From Candidatus Bathyarchaeota archaeon (GTDB taxonomy: Archaea > Thermoproteota > Bathyarchaeia > Bathyarchaeales > Bathycorpusculaceae), in NCBI GenBank assembly GCA_030589055.1, contig JAUUWK010000057.1, forward strand, positions 1-7,036: DNA of 7,036 nucleotides. The letters are read 5' to 3'. This document shows, in pieces, positions 6,082 through 7,036 of the stretch (positions within the stretch are counted from its first letter, which is position 1; every line of letters begins with the position of its first letter). A program made the position numbers and the translations under genes. The notes beneath the pieces are model-generated. The model ran no database searches. It was given only the letters and a program-made list of their open reading frames with translations, and was not told the origin of the DNA.

Positions 6082-6312
6082 AGCCTGTTTAGCGCGCGCG
6101 AACTAACAGCCATAGAAAAGGTCGTGAAAAGCCATCAAGAAAGACTAATAACACTGCAAAAAACCCGAGAAGCACTGAAATAGCTGAATCAACTCGGAGA
6201 CACGGAAGGCTTGAAATACCTCACCATAGAAAACAACGGCATCCCAATCCGCATACTCTTCAAACTATCCTAAATAACACATGAAAGCAAACACTACGAA
6301 ATAGACGAGTAG
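6082..6312 (+). pseudogene. Decayed relative of the 182-residue coiled-coil protein encoded at 6353-6901
   Basis: One plus-strand frame here reads like a protein but is cut by TAG at 6181-6183, TAA at 6271-6273 and TAG at 6310-6312, with no ATG start. Its translation aligns without a gap to the C-terminal half of the 182-residue minus-strand protein. After the first stop, GLKYLTIENNGIPIRILFK matches DVRYITYIRDGVPERIVFK, and over the 29 residues after that stop I count about 10 identities plus several Ile/Leu/Val and Lys/Arg exchanges. The part before the stop (ELTAIEKVVKSHQERL onward) has the same helical, heptad-like pattern as residues 105-131 of that protein. The copy starts within 10 bases of the VWA stop, as if it had once been the third gene of that operon. 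Its coding strand is A/C-rich, unlike the G/T-rich gene before it. No other gene is visible up to 6352. Confidence 0.6.
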
Positions 6313-6352
6313 AACGAGCTAAATGCTGGAAACACGCAGAAACCTAAGGATG

Positions 6353-6901
6353 TCATATCTGCTTGGTTATTGAGAAGTCAGCTGCGAAGTTAAATTTTTC
6401 TTCGGCTTCTGAGCCTTCTTTTGGTTTGAAAACTATTCTTTCCGGCACTCCATCACGTATATACGTTATGTATCGCACGTCTTTTCCTAAACCGTAACGC
6501 TCTAAATCCCCAATGGAATTTTTAACTTTCTCCAACCTGTCAATCTTCCCCCTCAACTCTTCAACTGCTTCAAAAAGAATCTCCGCCTCACCAAAATCAT
6601 CAGCACAAAGCATCAAATCCTTAAACTGAACCCACTCCGATGAGGAACCAAACTTCTTCTCTCCCTTTTTGCCGCTCTTTCTGCTTCCCGTCTTCAACAC
6701 CTTCTGCAACTCAGCAGCCTTCTTCACCCACTCCTGACCCTTCGAACCCTCCGGATTCCGCAAAAGAGTGCCCAACCACTCACTATAATCCTCCAACAAC
6801 AATCCAAACTGACTTATTTCATCTTCTATACTTTCACGAATCTCCTTCAACGAATAAAACGTTCGAATCTCAGTCAAAAAACTATCCAAACCATACACCA
6901 C
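6353..6901 (-). CDS. Unrecognised 182-residue coiled-coil protein
   Basis: I do not recognise this protein. The N-terminal 70 residues are helical (FLTEIRTFYSLKEIRESIED onward). They are followed by a basic, glycine/serine-rich linker (about 68-87, including KTGSRKSGKKGEKK), a long heptad-like helix (about 104-135), and a strand pair VRYITYIRDGVPERIVFKPK (142-161) before a short tail. It has one cysteine (C99) and no membrane span or signal peptide. The start is uncertain. GTG at 6901-6899 gives 182 residues and the adjacent GTG at 6898 is equally possible; GAAGG lies directly ahead with almost no spacing. The same frame continues upstream beyond a single TAG at 6910-6908, so this could also be the second half of an interrupted longer gene. 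A broken copy of its C-terminal half lies just downstream on the opposite strand, behind the VWA gene, which hints at a family associated with the AAA+/VWA pair. Confidence 0.7.
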   Translation of the reverse strand: MVYGLDSFLTEIRTFYSLKEIRESIEDEISQFGLLLEDYSEWLGTLLRNPEGSKGQEWVKKAAELQKVLKTGSRKSGKKGEKKFGSSSEWVQFKDLMLCADDFGEAEILFEAVEELRGKIDRLEKVKNSIGDLERYGLGKDVRYITYIRDGVPERIVFKPKEGSEAEEKFNFAADFSITKQI

Positions 6902-6907
6902 CCTTCG

Positions 6908-7036
6908 CTAGCCTTCACGCCCTTCCACAGACTCCTCAACATCCCCAGTTTCTCCAGCGGACTTTCCATGTCCCTCTTTACCACCAACCACAGCTTTCGC
7001 AATGCTCTCCAGCTCCTTCTTCAATTTCCTAAAGAA
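6908..7036 (-). CDS. 3' end of an unrecognised minus-strand gene, partial at the window edge
   Basis: The frame is open from the right edge and ends at TAG (6910-6908), giving 42 residues. It has a basic helical part (FFRKLKKELESIAKAVVGGK) followed by a Gly/Glu/Ser-rich tail that looks disordered. It lies 6 bases upstream of, and in the same frame as, the 182-residue gene. It may therefore be a separate upstream gene of one operon, or the front part of a single gene broken by the TAG. Function cannot be judged from this fragment. Confidence 0.5.
   Translation of the reverse strand, partial: FFRKLKKELESIAKAVVGGKEGHGKSAGETGDVEESVEGREG

Noticed and set aside
6091..6100. Alternating GC run (gcgcgcgcg) as a Z-DNA or regulatory signal
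   Set aside because: It is only nine bases and lies within the decayed coding frame, with no further support.
6181..6183. In-frame TAG as a pyrrolysine codon
   Set aside because: The same frame also has a TAA at 6271 and another TAG at 6310 within the homologous stretch. TAG also ends the AAA+ and VWA genes, so decay is simpler. There are no pyl genes in the window.
6640..7032. Plus-strand open frame of 130 residues rich in Pro, Ser and Thr
   Set aside because: It lies opposite a Lys/Glu/Gly-rich minus-strand gene, whose complement gives this composition. It has no domain and no ribosome binding site.

Overview
The window looks like archaeal chromosome, most plausibly from an uncultured Thermoproteota or Bathyarchaeia-like lineage. 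That placement is inference and there is no marker gene to fix it. The grounds are stop/start overlaps of the taATG type, strong GGAGGTGA/GAGG ribosome binding sites, AT-rich TATA-like elements, and Fe-S genes that resemble the archaeal IscS/IscU pair of Archaeoglobus more than bacterial ISC. No rRNA, tRNA, CRISPR array or insertion sequence was seen.

Left part (1-2530, plus strand): one tightly packed Fe-S cluster assembly operon. It opens with the 3' end of a class I (IscS/NifS-like) protein that keeps its loop cysteine. That protein has lost the Arg and Thr of the RSGTEN-type motif and the Arg that normally binds the substrate carboxylate. It is followed by an IscU-type scaffold with all ligand residues, a complete class II (SufS-type) cysteine desulfurase with all catalytic residues, and an unrecognised 89-residue protein. 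A reasonable reading is that SufS supplies sulfur, IscU holds the nascent cluster, and the altered IscS is a structural or ligand-giving partner of IscU rather than an active desulfurase. No sufB, sufC or sufD lies in the window.

Middle part (2531-6080): a short convergent gap separates the operon from a minus-strand gene for an unrecognised 173-residue protein with an acidic, probably disordered N-terminus. A divergent intergenic region of about 170 bases holds two inverted repeats and a TATA-like stretch. It leads into a two-gene plus-strand unit: a MoxR/CbbQ/NorQ/CobS-like AAA+ ATPase, then a 577-residue CbbO/NorD-like protein with a C-terminal VWA domain and an intact MIDAS. Such pairs usually remodel or activate a metalloenzyme, or insert a metal. 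The target here is not identifiable. The AAA+ protein carries Gly where the sensor-2 Arg is expected.

Right part (6081-7036): just after the VWA gene is a decayed plus-strand reading frame with three in-frame stops. Its conceptual translation aligns without gaps to the C-terminal half of the protein encoded by the next gene, which is on the minus strand (6353-6901). The pseudogene is therefore a broken relative of that unrecognised coiled-coil protein. Upstream of the minus-strand gene, in the same frame but separated by a single TAG, is the 3' end of another minus-strand reading frame running off the window. The AAA+/VWA pair plus this small coiled-coil family is the part of the window most likely to be an undescribed functional module; the link rests on proximity only.
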